A stretch of DNA of 64,000 bases from [Leptolyngbya] sp. PCC 7376. Its GTDB lineage: Bacteria > Cyanobacteriota > Cyanobacteriia > Cyanobacteriales > MRBY01. Shown piece after piece: positions 11,410-20,308 of the stretch. Numbering within the stretch: the stretch's first letter is position 1; each line of letters starts with the position of its first letter. The notes under the pieces are model-generated. The model did not search any database and was not told the DNA's origin. It saw only the letters and a list, made by a program, of their open reading frames with translations. Location: NCBI RefSeq assembly GCF_000316605.1, contig NC_019683.1, positions 2,526,036 to 2,590,035 of the forward strand, given 5' to 3'. A program made the translations under genes and the position numbers.

Positions 11410-11730
11410 ATCGACCCGTTGTCTTCAGAATATTAGCGATCGCCAACCCTAGTAGAACGAAATGGCAAACTATTTGATTTGTGCCGAACTAAGACAAGAC
11501 TATTAGCATCAACTGCTTATATGTCTGCCCCAGGACGATCTCACCCTGTGTATATCTTCTTTTATCAGGATTGTACTAGGCTCAGTGGTTTGATCTGAGT
11601 GACACTAACTATTGTTCGGATTCGTAGAGAACACTCCGGATAATCTGAAAAAATGATTTAATTTGGCGATGAGAAAGCGCCACTATGATGGAGATATTAT
11701 CGTCATTTCAGACCATGGTTAAAGTCATTA
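11401..11730. repeat. Upstream repeat, copy 1 (shared by tpsA1 and tpsA3)
   Basis: The sequence from the start codon of tpsA1 outwards matches that outside tpsA3 at 18791-19066 almost base for base for about 250 bp, with scattered substitutions and a 1-bp indel. Shared blocks include GTTGTCTTCAGAATATTAGC, AATGGCAAACTATTTGATTT, TCACCCTGTGTATATCTTCT and AACACTCCGGATAATCTGAA. A weaker match continues at 11692-11730 and reappears beyond the IS at 20106-20135. It must contain the promoter region of the minus-strand tpsA1 gene. tpsA2 has no such leader. The 354-bp gap between tpsA2 and tpsA1 holds nothing else I can identify. Confidence 0.85.
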
Positions 11731-11763
11731 AAATAGAGGCGAAATAATATTTTTAGTACTTAT

Positions 11764-14700
11764 CTAAAGCTGATATGTAGTTTGACAAAAATCTGATGAA
11801 GCAGCCTGTAACTTAGAACTAGCAAATATCTCTGGATCAGCAACAAAATGCATATTTCCTGTTTTATCCCTTGCTACGCTTTGTGCCTCCACCAAAGTCG
11901 GGAAGGTTGAAGATGAGTCCAGATCTACTATGTCCACTGGTTCATCGTCTGGAGCAGTTACCCAAGGTACAGGAAGCCCTGCTGCATTACCCAGAGTGCT
12001 GGAACTCAGCGGTAATCCTCCTCGACCAGTCACCACAAACTTACCTTGATTTTCTGTATTACCAATGTCACAACTGGCTGCAATCTGATCCGTGCGATCG
12101 CTTAAAACAGCAGGGAGTTCTGTTAAACCTTGGCTAGGGTCAAGATCTAAGGTATTGAGGGAGATAGTTCCATTAAAGCCAAACTCAGAGCTGGCACTAA
12201 TATCATTGGTGAGATTGCCTCGCAGCACATTGAAATTACTGTTACCTTGTTCCGTCAAACCAAAAATGCGTAGGGCATTAATGTTGATGTTGCCGCCATT
12301 ACCTCCCACTGCATTGGCAATGATGTCATTGTTTTGGTCAGGTCGCGCAATCAAGAACCCATTCCCTAGAGTGAGTGTGACGTTACCACCGTTACCGGCA
12401 TTGGTGTTGCTAGAACTAGCATTAATTAAGCTGCCACCAGTTAAAAATACGTGATTATCCACCGTAATATTGACGTTGCCACCACCTTGCTCAGAGGCAC
12501 TTTCTGCAGATAATGTTACGCCATCCCTAAGGGCGAGAATCGATGCATTGTTTACTGTTAAATTTCCTGCTCTACCACTTGTAGGAGTGGAAGAGGCAAC
12601 AGAAAAACGACCATTACCACGCAACGTCAAAGGACTATTCCCTTCAAGGATTAGATCCCCTCCATCCCCACTGCCTGAGGTTGATGCTGTAATCTCACCG
12701 CCATTCAGAAAGTTGAGTTCTGTAATAATAAGATCAATATTTCCACCTTTGCCAGGGCCGTTCGTTGAGGCTGTAATTGTTGAGCCATTTGTTAGGCTTA
12801 CTTTAGGAGAGAAGATATCAATAATTCCACCCTGTCCAGAACCGCTAGTTGAAGCTGCTAATCTTCCAGCATTTGTAAGATTCAGCTCTGGAGTTAGGAT
12901 CTCAATGTCTCCTCCTCCCCCAGAGCTGCTGGTGCCAGCTGCGATGAAGCCATTATTGCTGACATTAATAACATCAAAAACAAAGATTCTAATAATTCCA
13001 CCTTCTCCAGAACCACTTGTAGAAGCCTCAATTCTACTGCTGTCCGTAATGTTGAGTGTCGAAGTCTGGATCTCAATGTCACCACCATCTCCAGGCCCTG
13101 TCGTAGAGGCTTCGATCCTGCTGCTATCCGCAAGATTTAGCTCAGAAACGATGATTTCAAGAAGCCCGCCATCCCCTGTACCATCAGTAGAAAGTCCGAT
13201 ACCGCCACTTGTGATATTTAGCTTTGAAGCCTGAATACCGATGCTTCCACTCTCCCCAGACCCACCCGTTGCCGCTGTGATCCCGCCTCCAGTAATGTTG
13301 AGTTCTGAAACTTGAATATCAATATCACCACCATCTCCAGAACCTGCAGTGAAAACAGAGAGTACCCCACCATTCGTAATAGTGACTGTTCTGTCGTTGC
13401 TGATACCAGACTTTGTCGGTTCAGGTTCAATTTCTAAAATTAGAATAGACCCTCCCTCTCCTGCCTCTCCTACACCATTTGCAGAGGTAGTGATTCTCCC
13501 ACTATCGATAAGGAGTTTTTGGGAGAATTCAATTCTAATCACGCCGCCTTTTCCTCTACCAGTTGTAGAGGCTTCAATTAATCCATTATTGAGAAGATTC
13601 AGCTCAGCTACCTGAAAAGTAATATTTCCTGCAGCACCATCACTAGTACTGGAGGCAGAGAGCATTCCATCATTAGTAATAGTGACTATTTTGTCATTAT
13701 TGGTGCCGGACCCCGTCGGTTCAATTCCTATAATTTCAATAGACCCCCCATCTGCTACATTCTCGGTTGAAGCAGTAATTTTCCCGCCATCGACAAAGAG
13801 TTGCTCGGAGAATTCGATTCTAATTACGCCACCTTTTCCTCCACCAGTTGTAGAGGCGCTGATTGCTGCATTATTGAGAAGATTTAGCTCAGCTACCCTA
13901 AAAGTAATATTTCCTGCGTCACCATTGCCAGAGCTTGAAGTTGTGATCATACTGCTATTCTCGGCGGTGAATGTGTTGGCGACAATTTCGATACCTCTAC
14001 TGCGGCCAACTCCACTGAGGACTCGACTATCAATAACTGCTCCTTCTGTGACCAACACATTACCGCTAGCATTAATGGTAATGCGACCAGAATCGCCTCC
14101 ATCTGCTACAGTTCCTGCAAATAGTATTCCTCCATTTTGGATCGTCAAATCATGGGTGGTGATCTGGATATCTCCACCATTCACATTTGTAGAGACATCG
14201 TTATTAATTCCACTGCTACTATTAATGAGAACCCTATTACTGTCGCTTTGGGGGGTTATCAGGTTGACATCTCCACCCAATGGTGAAGTTATAACCTCGT
14301 TTAAAATAATGTTTGATGCTTCTAGGGTTAAAGAATTGCTGCTGCCTGTGTTGACAGCACTATCCACAGTGATTGTATCGATGGCTTGCAACGTTAGGGC
14401 ATTACTAAGTAATAAGGTGGCGATCGCCCCAGCACCGATAGTTTGATCTCCCGGATCTTCACTAAAATCCCAGAGACCATCTGCTACATTAGCTGGCAAA
14501 GAATTACCATCAACGATAGTTATATTTTCTGGGTCGAGGAGTAATGTTCCACTAGAACCCGCCACTGCTGAAGTATCAACATCGCCGCGAAAATCCAGCT
14601 GTTGTTTACCGGAGACTTCCACTAAGCCGCCATTGCCGCTGATTACGCCACCTTTAGAGTTGATCTTGCCGAGAAAGCGGGTATCTTCATCTGCCCAAAC

Positions 14701-15546
14701 GATGACTTGACCACCATCGCCATCGGTTAAAGCATTAGCGTTGATCACGACATCATTGCCTACAAAAGTCGAGATTGCATTGGGGAGAGAACCTATACCT
14801 TGATAGTTGCCGCCAATAAAAACTTGTCCATTACCAATAGGGCTAGAGACATCAATATTTGCTTGATCAGTAAGTGCAACGCGATCGCCCAATATTTCTA
14901 CAGTTCCACCCAGCGCTGTTAAATTGCCGCTATTCACAACATCTCTACCAAATAGCGTTAGAGTCGAGCCATTCCCGACAGTTAAATTAGCTTCGTTGGT
15001 GAGATTACCTTGGGGGCGATCGTTAAACTGAACTCCCAGTGGCACATTCATTGTGAGTAGTTCCCCGGCGGTTGGGGTTGCACTAAATTCACTACCATCT
15101 GTAAAAGTGAAACTATTGCCAGTGCTCGCCGTAAATGAACCACTGATATCGAGCCGGGCATTCTCACCAAAGATGATGCCATTAGGATTCAGTAGAAAGA
15201 GGTTCGCTGTGCCATCGACTCCTAAAAGACCATCAATATTAGAGACATTGCGACCTGTAATTCGGCTGAGGATATTCTCAATGCCCGTCGGATTGGCAAA
15301 ATAAACAGCTTGTCCTGCATTGACATTGAAATCACTAAAGCTGTGGAAAAGGTTACTGCCTCGCGTCGCACCGCCATGGATGACATCGCCTGCACTAATC
15401 GTGGAGCTTTCGATGCCAAGGCTAGTATCTGGTAGCAACTGTGCCTGACTACTAGAAGCACCAAACATGATTGTGCTAGCGGCACCAACTACTAAGGCAT
15501 TCCAGTGAAACAAACTTTTTGTCGTGTGACTGAATTGGTGTGTCAT
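11764..15546 (-). CDS. TpsA2: filamentous haemagglutinin-type exoprotein with long ASTSGSG beta-helix
   Basis: 1260 aa from ATG 15546 (a TTG at 15567 would add 7). Signal peptide to about SSSQAQL, then a TPS domain ([33 protein letters not shown]). After it comes a second typical segment with DGGQVIVWADEDTRFLGKI and LLLDPENITIVDGN, a module frequent in bacterial TpsA proteins. The middle contains around a dozen repeats of about 25-50 residues with the pattern ELNxxxxGxIxASTSGSGxGGxIxI, predicted to stack as a beta-helix. The C-terminal module matches its neighbours ([34 protein letters not shown]). The N-terminal module makes it architecturally distinct from TpsA1 and TpsA3. Secreted adhesin or fibre; binding partner unknown. 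Confidence 0.9.
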   Translation of the reverse strand: MTHQFSHTTKSLFHWNALVVGAASTIMFGASSSQAQLLPDTSLGIESSTISAGDVIHGGATRGSNLFHSFSDFNVNAGQAVYFANPTGIENILSRITGRNVSNIDGLLGVDGTANLFLLNPNGIIFGENARLDISGSFTASTGNSFTFTDGSEFSATPTAGELLTMNVPLGVQFNDRPQGNLTNEANLTVGNGSTLTLFGRDVVNSGNLTALGGTVEILGDRVALTDQANIDVSSPIGNGQVFIGGNYQGIGSLPNAISTFVGNDVVINANALTDGDGGQVIVWADEDTRFLGKINSKGGVISGNGGLVEVSGKQQLDFRGDVDTSAVAGSSGTLLLDPENITIVDGNSLPANVADGLWDFSEDPGDQTIGAGAIATLLLSNALTLQAIDTITVDSAVNTGSSNSLTLEASNIILNEVITSPLGGDVNLITPQSDSNRVLINSSSGINNDVSTNVNGGDIQITTHDLTIQNGGILFAGTVADGGDSGRITINASGNVLVTEGAVIDSRVLSGVGRSRGIEIVANTFTAENSSMITTSSSGNGDAGNITFRVAELNLLNNAAISASTTGGGKGGVIRIEFSEQLFVDGGKITASTENVADGGSIEIIGIEPTGSGTNNDKIVTITNDGMLSASSTSDGAAGNITFQVAELNLLNNGLIEASTTGRGKGGVIRIEFSQKLLIDSGRITTSANGVGEAGEGGSILILEIEPEPTKSGISNDRTVTITNGGVLSVFTAGSGDGGDIDIQVSELNITGGGITAATGGSGESGSIGIQASKLNITSGGIGLSTDGTGDGGLLEIIVSELNLADSSRIEASTTGPGDGGDIEIQTSTLNITDSSRIEASTSGSGEGGIIRIFVFDVINVSNNGFIAAGTSSSGGGGDIEILTPELNLTNAGRLAASTSGSGQGGIIDIFSPKVSLTNGSTITASTNGPGKGGNIDLIITELNFLNGGEITASTSGSGDGGDLILEGNSPLTLRGNGRFSVASSTPTSGRAGNLTVNNASILALRDGVTLSAESASEQGGGNVNITVDNHVFLTGGSLINASSSNTNAGNGGNVTLTLGNGFLIARPDQNNDIIANAVGGNGGNININALRIFGLTEQGNSNFNVLRGNLTNDISASSEFGFNGTISLNTLDLDPSQGLTELPAVLSDRTDQIAASCDIGNTENQGKFVVTGRGGLPLSSSTLGNAAGLPVPWVTAPDDEPVDIVDLDSSSTFPTLVEAQSVARDKTGNMHFVADPEIFASSKLQAASSDFCQTTYQL

Positions 15547-15567
15547 ATTGAGTTGTTGTTTATGCAA

Positions 15568-15790
15568 TCTAAGCGATCGCCTATTCTCAGAAAATAATGT
15601 GGCTGGAGTTAGTCGCTAGTGGTTTAGCCAGAGGTGCACCTATATCGATCCTTGTGCTATCCCAGATTCTAGGTGAGACATGGACACTTTACAGATTTTA
15701 AGAGGCGATCGCAACGATAAGATACAAACGCTGTGGGGCTTGCTGTAAAGCTAAAACCCTAGTGTGATGAGTAAGGGAGATATTGTTTTC
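15568..15790. other. Intergenic region between tpsA3 and tpsA2
   Basis: About 220 bp that carries two HIP1 octamers but none of the leader repeat found upstream of tpsA1 and tpsA3. tpsA2 therefore has its own promoter or is read through from tpsA3. No clear terminator hairpin was seen. Confidence 0.5.
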
Positions 15791-18700
15791 CTAGAGTTGG
15801 TGGTTCACCTGACAAAAATCTGAAGTAGAAGCCTGTATCTCAGAATGGGCAATTGAGTCTTGGGGTACCACAAAACTGAGATTACCCATCGTATCGATCG
15901 CCACTTTTTGCGCCTCAACCAAAGTTGGCGATGCCGAGGAGGATTGCTGACCTACCAATGCAAGAGATTCGTCATCTGAGGCAATGACCCAGGGTACGGA
16001 GACTCCTGCAGCATTCCCTAGAGTGCTGGAATTCAGTGGTAGTCCCCCTCGACCAGTTACAACAAACTCACTTTGGTCTTCTGAGTGGTTGAGGTCACAA
16101 CCCGCTGCAATCTGATCCGTGCGATCGCTTAAAACAGCAGGGAGTTCTACTAAACCTTGACTGGGATCAAGATCGAGGGTCGAAAGAGTGATAACGCCAC
16201 TAGCCCCTAGATCAGAACTGCCATTGCCACGTAAAAGTTCTGTGCGACTTTCCTCTTGTTCTGTAAAACCAAAGATTTGTAGCGCGGTAATATCAATATT
16301 TCCCCTCTCTCCGGCTACTGCATTGGCAATGATGTCATTATCTTGTCCTGGTGGAGTGATCACAAAACCATTACCAAGACGGATCGTTATATTTCCCCCA
16401 TCACCTGAATTGGGATTAGTCGAACCGGCATTAATCAAACTACCGCCAGTGAAAAATAGATGATTGTCGATGTCGATGATGATTTCGCCTCCACCATTCT
16501 CGGAAGCACTCTCTGCAGACAACACAATCCCATCTCTGATGGCAAGGTCAGAAGCATTACCGATGGTCAAAGTTCCAGCTGAACCGCTTGTAGCCTCTAG
16601 AGATTCAACCGTGAGTTTTCCATCACCGCGCAACGTTAAAGGACTTCTACCAAGAATTGTGAGATTTCCTGCATCACCACTGCCGGAAGTACTTGCAGAA
16701 ATTAGGCTTCCATCACTAAGGATTAGCTCCGTGGTTGTAATTTCAATTGACCCACCATCACCATTGCCGGAAACTAAACTTTCAATAAACGTGAATTCTC
16801 CTGTAACAGAAACAGTCTCAGAAACATCAATAATTATGTTTCCCGCATTGCCTTCACCAAAGCTACTTACGGAGAGAAATGCCTGATCTGCAACCTCAAG
16901 ATTACGTGCATTAATATCGATTGTTCCGCCGTCACCCAAACTATTTTCAAATGCCACTTGGCTTTCAATCGCTGAGAAGAATCCTGTGACAGACACATCC
17001 TCAGCTACATTGATAGATATGTCCCCTGCATCGCCGTCACTAAGGCTACTCGCAGCAAGAAAACTTTCATCTGCAATTTTCAGATTACGTGCGTTAATCT
17101 CAATTGTGCCACCATCACCTGTACTCCCAAAAGCCGCTTGACTATTAAGTCCTGAGAATTCGCTAATAGTCACATCACCAGAAGTATTGATGACTATATT
17201 TCCGGCATCCCCAATGCCTTCAGTGGCAGCATTGATTTGACCTGCGATGACATTAAGGCTGCTGGCAATAAGATCAATCCGCCCGCCATTACCCATGGCA
17301 CTGTTTGCAACTTGACTTTCTATAGCTCCCCCTTCTGTAACAAACACATCACCAAAAACATTGAGGAGCATATTTCCCGCGTTTCCAGTACCCAAAGTAC
17401 TGGTGGAGATGAAGCTGGCTTCACTAACGGTTAACTGAGGGGTTGTAATAGAAATAAATCCACCATTTCCAGTTGCACCGTCAGATACTTGACTGAGAAT
17501 CTCAGATCCATCGCTTACCTCCAGATTATTTACCGCCACGATGTTTATATCACCAGAATTCCCAAAACCTCCGAGGTTATTGAAAGTGTCAACTGAAGTG
17601 GAGATAGAGCTGGAATCTGTAACAACGAGATTATCCGCCGTGATATCAATTACGCCACTCTTTGCCCCACCAAAAAGAGCTGCACTCTGAATTGAAGAGA
17701 ATGTTTGTACAGACAAGTCACCGGATGCATCAATAAAAATTCCGCCGCCACCTTTGCCATTGTCACTTATTGTCTGTACCATTAGCCTTGCATCATCTTG
17801 GATTGTGAAATCATGAGTGATAACGCCTATGTTGCCGCCACTGATAGTTTCATCCCCATTTGCTGTGCTGACGAGTGCCCCATTTATAGAGATTGCATTG
17901 CCCTCGATTTGAGGCGTGATTAATCTAATGTCACCACCGTTATTTTGTCCTAACTCGTTATTGATCTCGATATTAGATGCTTCTAAAACTAGGTCATTGT
18001 CTCGGAATCCTTGAACAGAGCTATTAATAGTCAGCGTGTTGATGGCTTGTAAGATCACTGCATAACTAAATAGTTGCTCTTCAATTGTTAATGCACTGAT
18101 GATGGGGACAGTTGGATTTGATGTTGAAGTATTCTCGATGATTAAATCTTCTGCACGAATCAGTAAAGTATCTTTGTTACTCTCTTCTTTCTTGCCGAGT
18201 AAAGTTAGAGTTGAGCCAGAACCAACGAGAATGCCTGCTTTATCAGTGAGAATTCCTTGGGGCTGATCATTGAACTGGACTCCCAGCGGCACGCTCATGC
18301 TGAGTAGTTCTCCAGCGAGTGGCGTCGCCTGAAATTCACTACCATCCGTAAACTGAAAACTATTGGCGGTACTCGCTGTAAAAGAACCGCTGATATCTAA
18401 GGCTGCATTTTCGCCAAAAATGATGCCATTGGGATTGAGCAAAAATAGATTAGCTGTGCCGTTAACTCCTAATAAGCCATCGATATTAGAGACATTATTT
18501 CCAGTGACTCGACTAAGGATATTGTCAATACCAACTGGATTAGCAAAATAAACTGATTGCCCAGCATTCACATTAAAATCACTGAAGCTGTGAAAAAGAT
18601 TGCTGCCTCGTGTTGCGCCACCATTAATTATGTTGTCGAGGCTCACAATAGAGCTTTCGGTACCGAGGGAATTATCAGGTTGTAATTGCGCTTGGCTAGG

Positions 18701-18799
18701 TACTTTAGGGAGTATGGTTCCAACGATCACTCCCATGAGTAGAGCAACCCAACGGAAACATAACAAGGTCGTTTTAATTGGATGAGAAGGGCAGTTCAT
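15791..18799 (-). CDS. TpsA3: filamentous haemagglutinin-type exoprotein
   Basis: 1002 aa, ATG 18799, the shortest of the three exoproteins. The N-terminus (CFRWVALLMGVIVGTILPKV, then PSQAQL) and the TPS domain ([46 protein letters not shown]) are closer to TpsA1 than to TpsA2, consistent with the shared upstream repeat. The body has a different repeat style: NLxVxDxSxISTSxxxxxxxGNxGDIxIxVxxxVxV. The C-terminal module is present ([34 protein letters not shown]). It is first in the direction of transcription and lies next to the IS. Expected to use the TpsB encoded downstream. Role as a surface adhesin is inferred from family. Confidence 0.9.
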   Translation of the reverse strand: MNCPSHPIKTTLLCFRWVALLMGVIVGTILPKVPSQAQLQPDNSLGTESSIVSLDNIINGGATRGSNLFHSFSDFNVNAGQSVYFANPVGIDNILSRVTGNNVSNIDGLLGVNGTANLFLLNPNGIIFGENAALDISGSFTASTANSFQFTDGSEFQATPLAGELLSMSVPLGVQFNDQPQGILTDKAGILVGSGSTLTLLGKKEESNKDTLLIRAEDLIIENTSTSNPTVPIISALTIEEQLFSYAVILQAINTLTINSSVQGFRDNDLVLEASNIEINNELGQNNGGDIRLITPQIEGNAISINGALVSTANGDETISGGNIGVITHDFTIQDDARLMVQTISDNGKGGGGIFIDASGDLSVQTFSSIQSAALFGGAKSGVIDITADNLVVTDSSSISTSVDTFNNLGGFGNSGDINIVAVNNLEVSDGSEILSQVSDGATGNGGFISITTPQLTVSEASFISTSTLGTGNAGNMLLNVFGDVFVTEGGAIESQVANSAMGNGGRIDLIASSLNVIAGQINAATEGIGDAGNIVINTSGDVTISEFSGLNSQAAFGSTGDGGTIEINARNLKIADESFLAASSLSDGDAGDISINVAEDVSVTGFFSAIESQVAFENSLGDGGTIDINARNLEVADQAFLSVSSFGEGNAGNIIIDVSETVSVTGEFTFIESLVSGNGDGGSIEITTTELILSDGSLISASTSGSGDAGNLTILGRSPLTLRGDGKLTVESLEATSGSAGTLTIGNASDLAIRDGIVLSAESASENGGGEIIIDIDNHLFFTGGSLINAGSTNPNSGDGGNITIRLGNGFVITPPGQDNDIIANAVAGERGNIDITALQIFGFTEQEESRTELLRGNGSSDLGASGVITLSTLDLDPSQGLVELPAVLSDRTDQIAAGCDLNHSEDQSEFVVTGRGGLPLNSSTLGNAAGVSVPWVIASDDESLALVGQQSSSASPTLVEAQKVAIDTMGNLSFVVPQDSIAHSEIQASTSDFCQVNHQL

Positions 18800-19066
18800 A
18801 TAGACCCGTTGTCTTCAGAATATTAGCGATCGCCAACCCTAGTAGAACGAAATGGCAAACTATTTGATTTGTGCCGAACGAAGACGAGACTATTCGCATC
18901 AACTGCTTATATGTCTGCCTCAGGACGATCTCACCCTGTGTATATCTTCTTTTTATCAGAATTGTACGAGACTAGATGATTTTCTCTGAGTGGCGCTAAC
19001 TATTGTTCGGATTCGTAGAGAACACTCCGGATAATCTGAAAAGATAATTGATATTTGGAATGCCGC
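18791..19066. repeat. Upstream repeat, copy 2 (interrupted by the IS)
   Basis: Near-identical to 11401-11730 and in the same orientation. The match runs from just inside the tpsA3 start codon to about 19045, weakens, stops at TA 19067-19068, and a short similar block (TATTAT-GTC-ATTTCA-ACC) resumes at 20106-20135 after the IS. Hence the IS most likely entered an already duplicated leader. The region contains the tpsA3 promoter on the minus strand. Confidence 0.8.
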
Positions 19067-19140
19067 TACAGCAAATTTCAGCCTAGAAAGGTGTATGAAA
19101 TAGTATAGGTGAGTTGACTGGTGAGGAAGAAAGTAGCATC

Positions 19141-19512
19141 TTGCCGAAAGCCTACTCATTAGACTTAAGGCAGAAAATAGTGGATGCCTACGAAAGGGGT
19201 GGTGTGAGTCAAAGTAGTCTTGCCCGACAATTTGGAGTGGCGAAAAGTTTTGTACAAAAGCTCCTCGACCAAAAACGACTGACAGGGTCGATTGCTCCGA
19301 AAAAACGAAGCCAACAAACACCTCCCAAATTAAACGAAGAGCATCAAACAATATTGCGCCAGTTGCTCACCAAGAAAAACGATGCGACGCTAGCGGAACT
19401 ATGTGATGAGATGGAGAAACGCACTGGTCTCCGTGTGGCCAATAGCACCATGCATCGCACCTTAAGAAGAATGGGATATAGCCTCAAAAAAAACATTCTA
19501 TCCAGACCTTAA
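19141..19512 (+). CDS. IS630 transposase, N-terminal part (HTH DNA-binding frame)
   Basis: The frame is open from TTG 19114, but family members begin at the equivalent of PKAYSLDLRQKIVDAYE, so TTG 19141 is the likelier start. It has two helix-turn-helix units: VSQSSLARQFGVAKSFVQKL, and the winged part ending NSTMHRTLRRMGYSLKK. These bind the terminal repeats. The frame stops at 19510-19512 soon after a run of eight A (19486-19493). Shifting +1 in that run, or losing one A, continues directly as KKTFYPDLKATKRVQQARYD into the DDE part. So the split is either recoding or transcript slippage at A8, or a decay mutation. Confidence 0.82.
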   Translation: MPKAYSLDLRQKIVDAYERGGVSQSSLARQFGVAKSFVQKLLDQKRLTGSIAPKKRSQQTPPKLNEEHQTILRQLLTKKNDATLAELCDEMEKRTGLRVANSTMHRTLRRMGYSLKKNILSRP

Positions 19513-19525
19513 GGCGACAAAACGA

Positions 19526-20098
19526 GTGCAACAAGCCAGATATGATTTTTGGCAGAAAATGCAAGCGACTCTAGCGAAAAACTTGATTTTTATCGATGAA
19601 TCGGGCGTGAACTTAGCCATGACAAGACTGAGGGCACGTTCTGAGAAAGGGAAACGAGCTTATAGTCCGAAATCCAGTAAACGAGGCAAGAATGTTTCTT
19701 TGATTGGAGCATTAGGCTTCAAGGGAATGGTCGCTAATTATCATCTGCTGGGGAGTACGGATGGATTAACCTTTGAAGCATTCATCAGCCAGAAGTTAAT
19801 ACCAAACTTATGGGCGGGAGCATGTGTGGTGATGGATAACTGTTCGATTCATTTAGGAGAGTCAGTACGCACAATGATTGAGGCCGTGGGAGCTAAGTTG
19901 ATTTACCTTCCTCCCTATTCTCCAGATTTTTCACCCATTGAAAATTGCTGGTCAAAGTTGAAAAGTACCTTGAAAAGTATCGGGGCAAGAACTTATCTAG
20001 CTCTAGACAAGGCAATTGAGGTAGCTTTTTCCAAGATTACCCTTGATGATATTCGATGCTGGTTTACACATTGCTGCTATTGCACCTCACTCGACTAG
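19526..20098 (+). CDS. IS630 transposase, DDE catalytic part
   Basis: 190 aa if started at GTG 19526; the frame is already coding-like from the A8 run, so it is better seen as the C-terminal half of one transposase. The DDE triad is visible: first Asp in LIFIDESGVNL, second Asp in CVVMDNCSIHLGES, and Glu in YSPDFSPIENCWSKLK after LPPYSP. Together with the preceding frame it would give a protein of normal IS630 length with all catalytic residues, so the element could still move if the frameshift is efficient. It ends within the right terminal repeat. Confidence 0.85.
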   Translation: MQQARYDFWQKMQATLAKNLIFIDESGVNLAMTRLRARSEKGKRAYSPKSSKRGKNVSLIGALGFKGMVANYHLLGSTDGLTFEAFISQKLIPNLWAGACVVMDNCSIHLGESVRTMIEAVGAKLIYLPPYSPDFSPIENCWSKLKSTLKSIGARTYLALDKAIEVAFSKITLDDIRCWFTHCCYCTSLD

Positions 20099-20109
20099 AA
20101 ATTGCTATA

Positions 20110-20308
20110 TTATGGTCAATTTCAAACCGTAATCTTGAACTGTATTAAGCATCTAAGTGTAGATGAAGCTTGGCTTGCCACGATTTCACATACAGTAATA
20201 AAACAATAGACATAGGGGCAAAGCTACAAGATTTCATTCCGGATTGATAGAAGATCACTTATAAGTAAGTAGTATTATTTGCTCTCATAACTCTTTCTCG
20301 GTTGCTTT
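20110..20308. promoter_or_regulatory. Leader of the TIR-CHASE2 operon, right of the IS
   Basis: 199 bp between the IS end and the TIR-CHASE2 start. The first part resembles the end of the tpsA leader repeat. The remainder is AT-rich, with TTATAAGTAAGTAGTATTAT (about 20260-20279), a plausible promoter zone for the plus-strand genes. No SD of note precedes ATG 20309. No RNA gene was recognised. Confidence 0.35.

Larger units (their letters stand above)
19067..20109 (+). mobile_element. IS630-family (IS630/Tc1-like) insertion sequence
   Basis: About 1.04 kb. Imperfect terminal inverted repeats of 27 bp can be aligned: 19067-19093 against the complement of 20083-20109, 19 of 27 matching. Each end starts with TA, the target duplicated by IS630/Tc1-mariner elements. 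It carries a transposase in two overlapping phases (19141-19512 and 19526-20098). The second frame ends inside the right inverted repeat, which supports that boundary. It is inserted between the divergent TPS and TIR-CHASE2 operons, within the duplicated tpsA leader. Confidence 0.87.

Noticed and set aside
12470-14446. Two plus-strand frames of 254 codons inside tpsA2
   Set aside because: They are antisense to the beta-helix repeats, Pro/Ser-rich by complementarity, with no SD or domain; other antisense frames in the tpsA genes are of the same kind.
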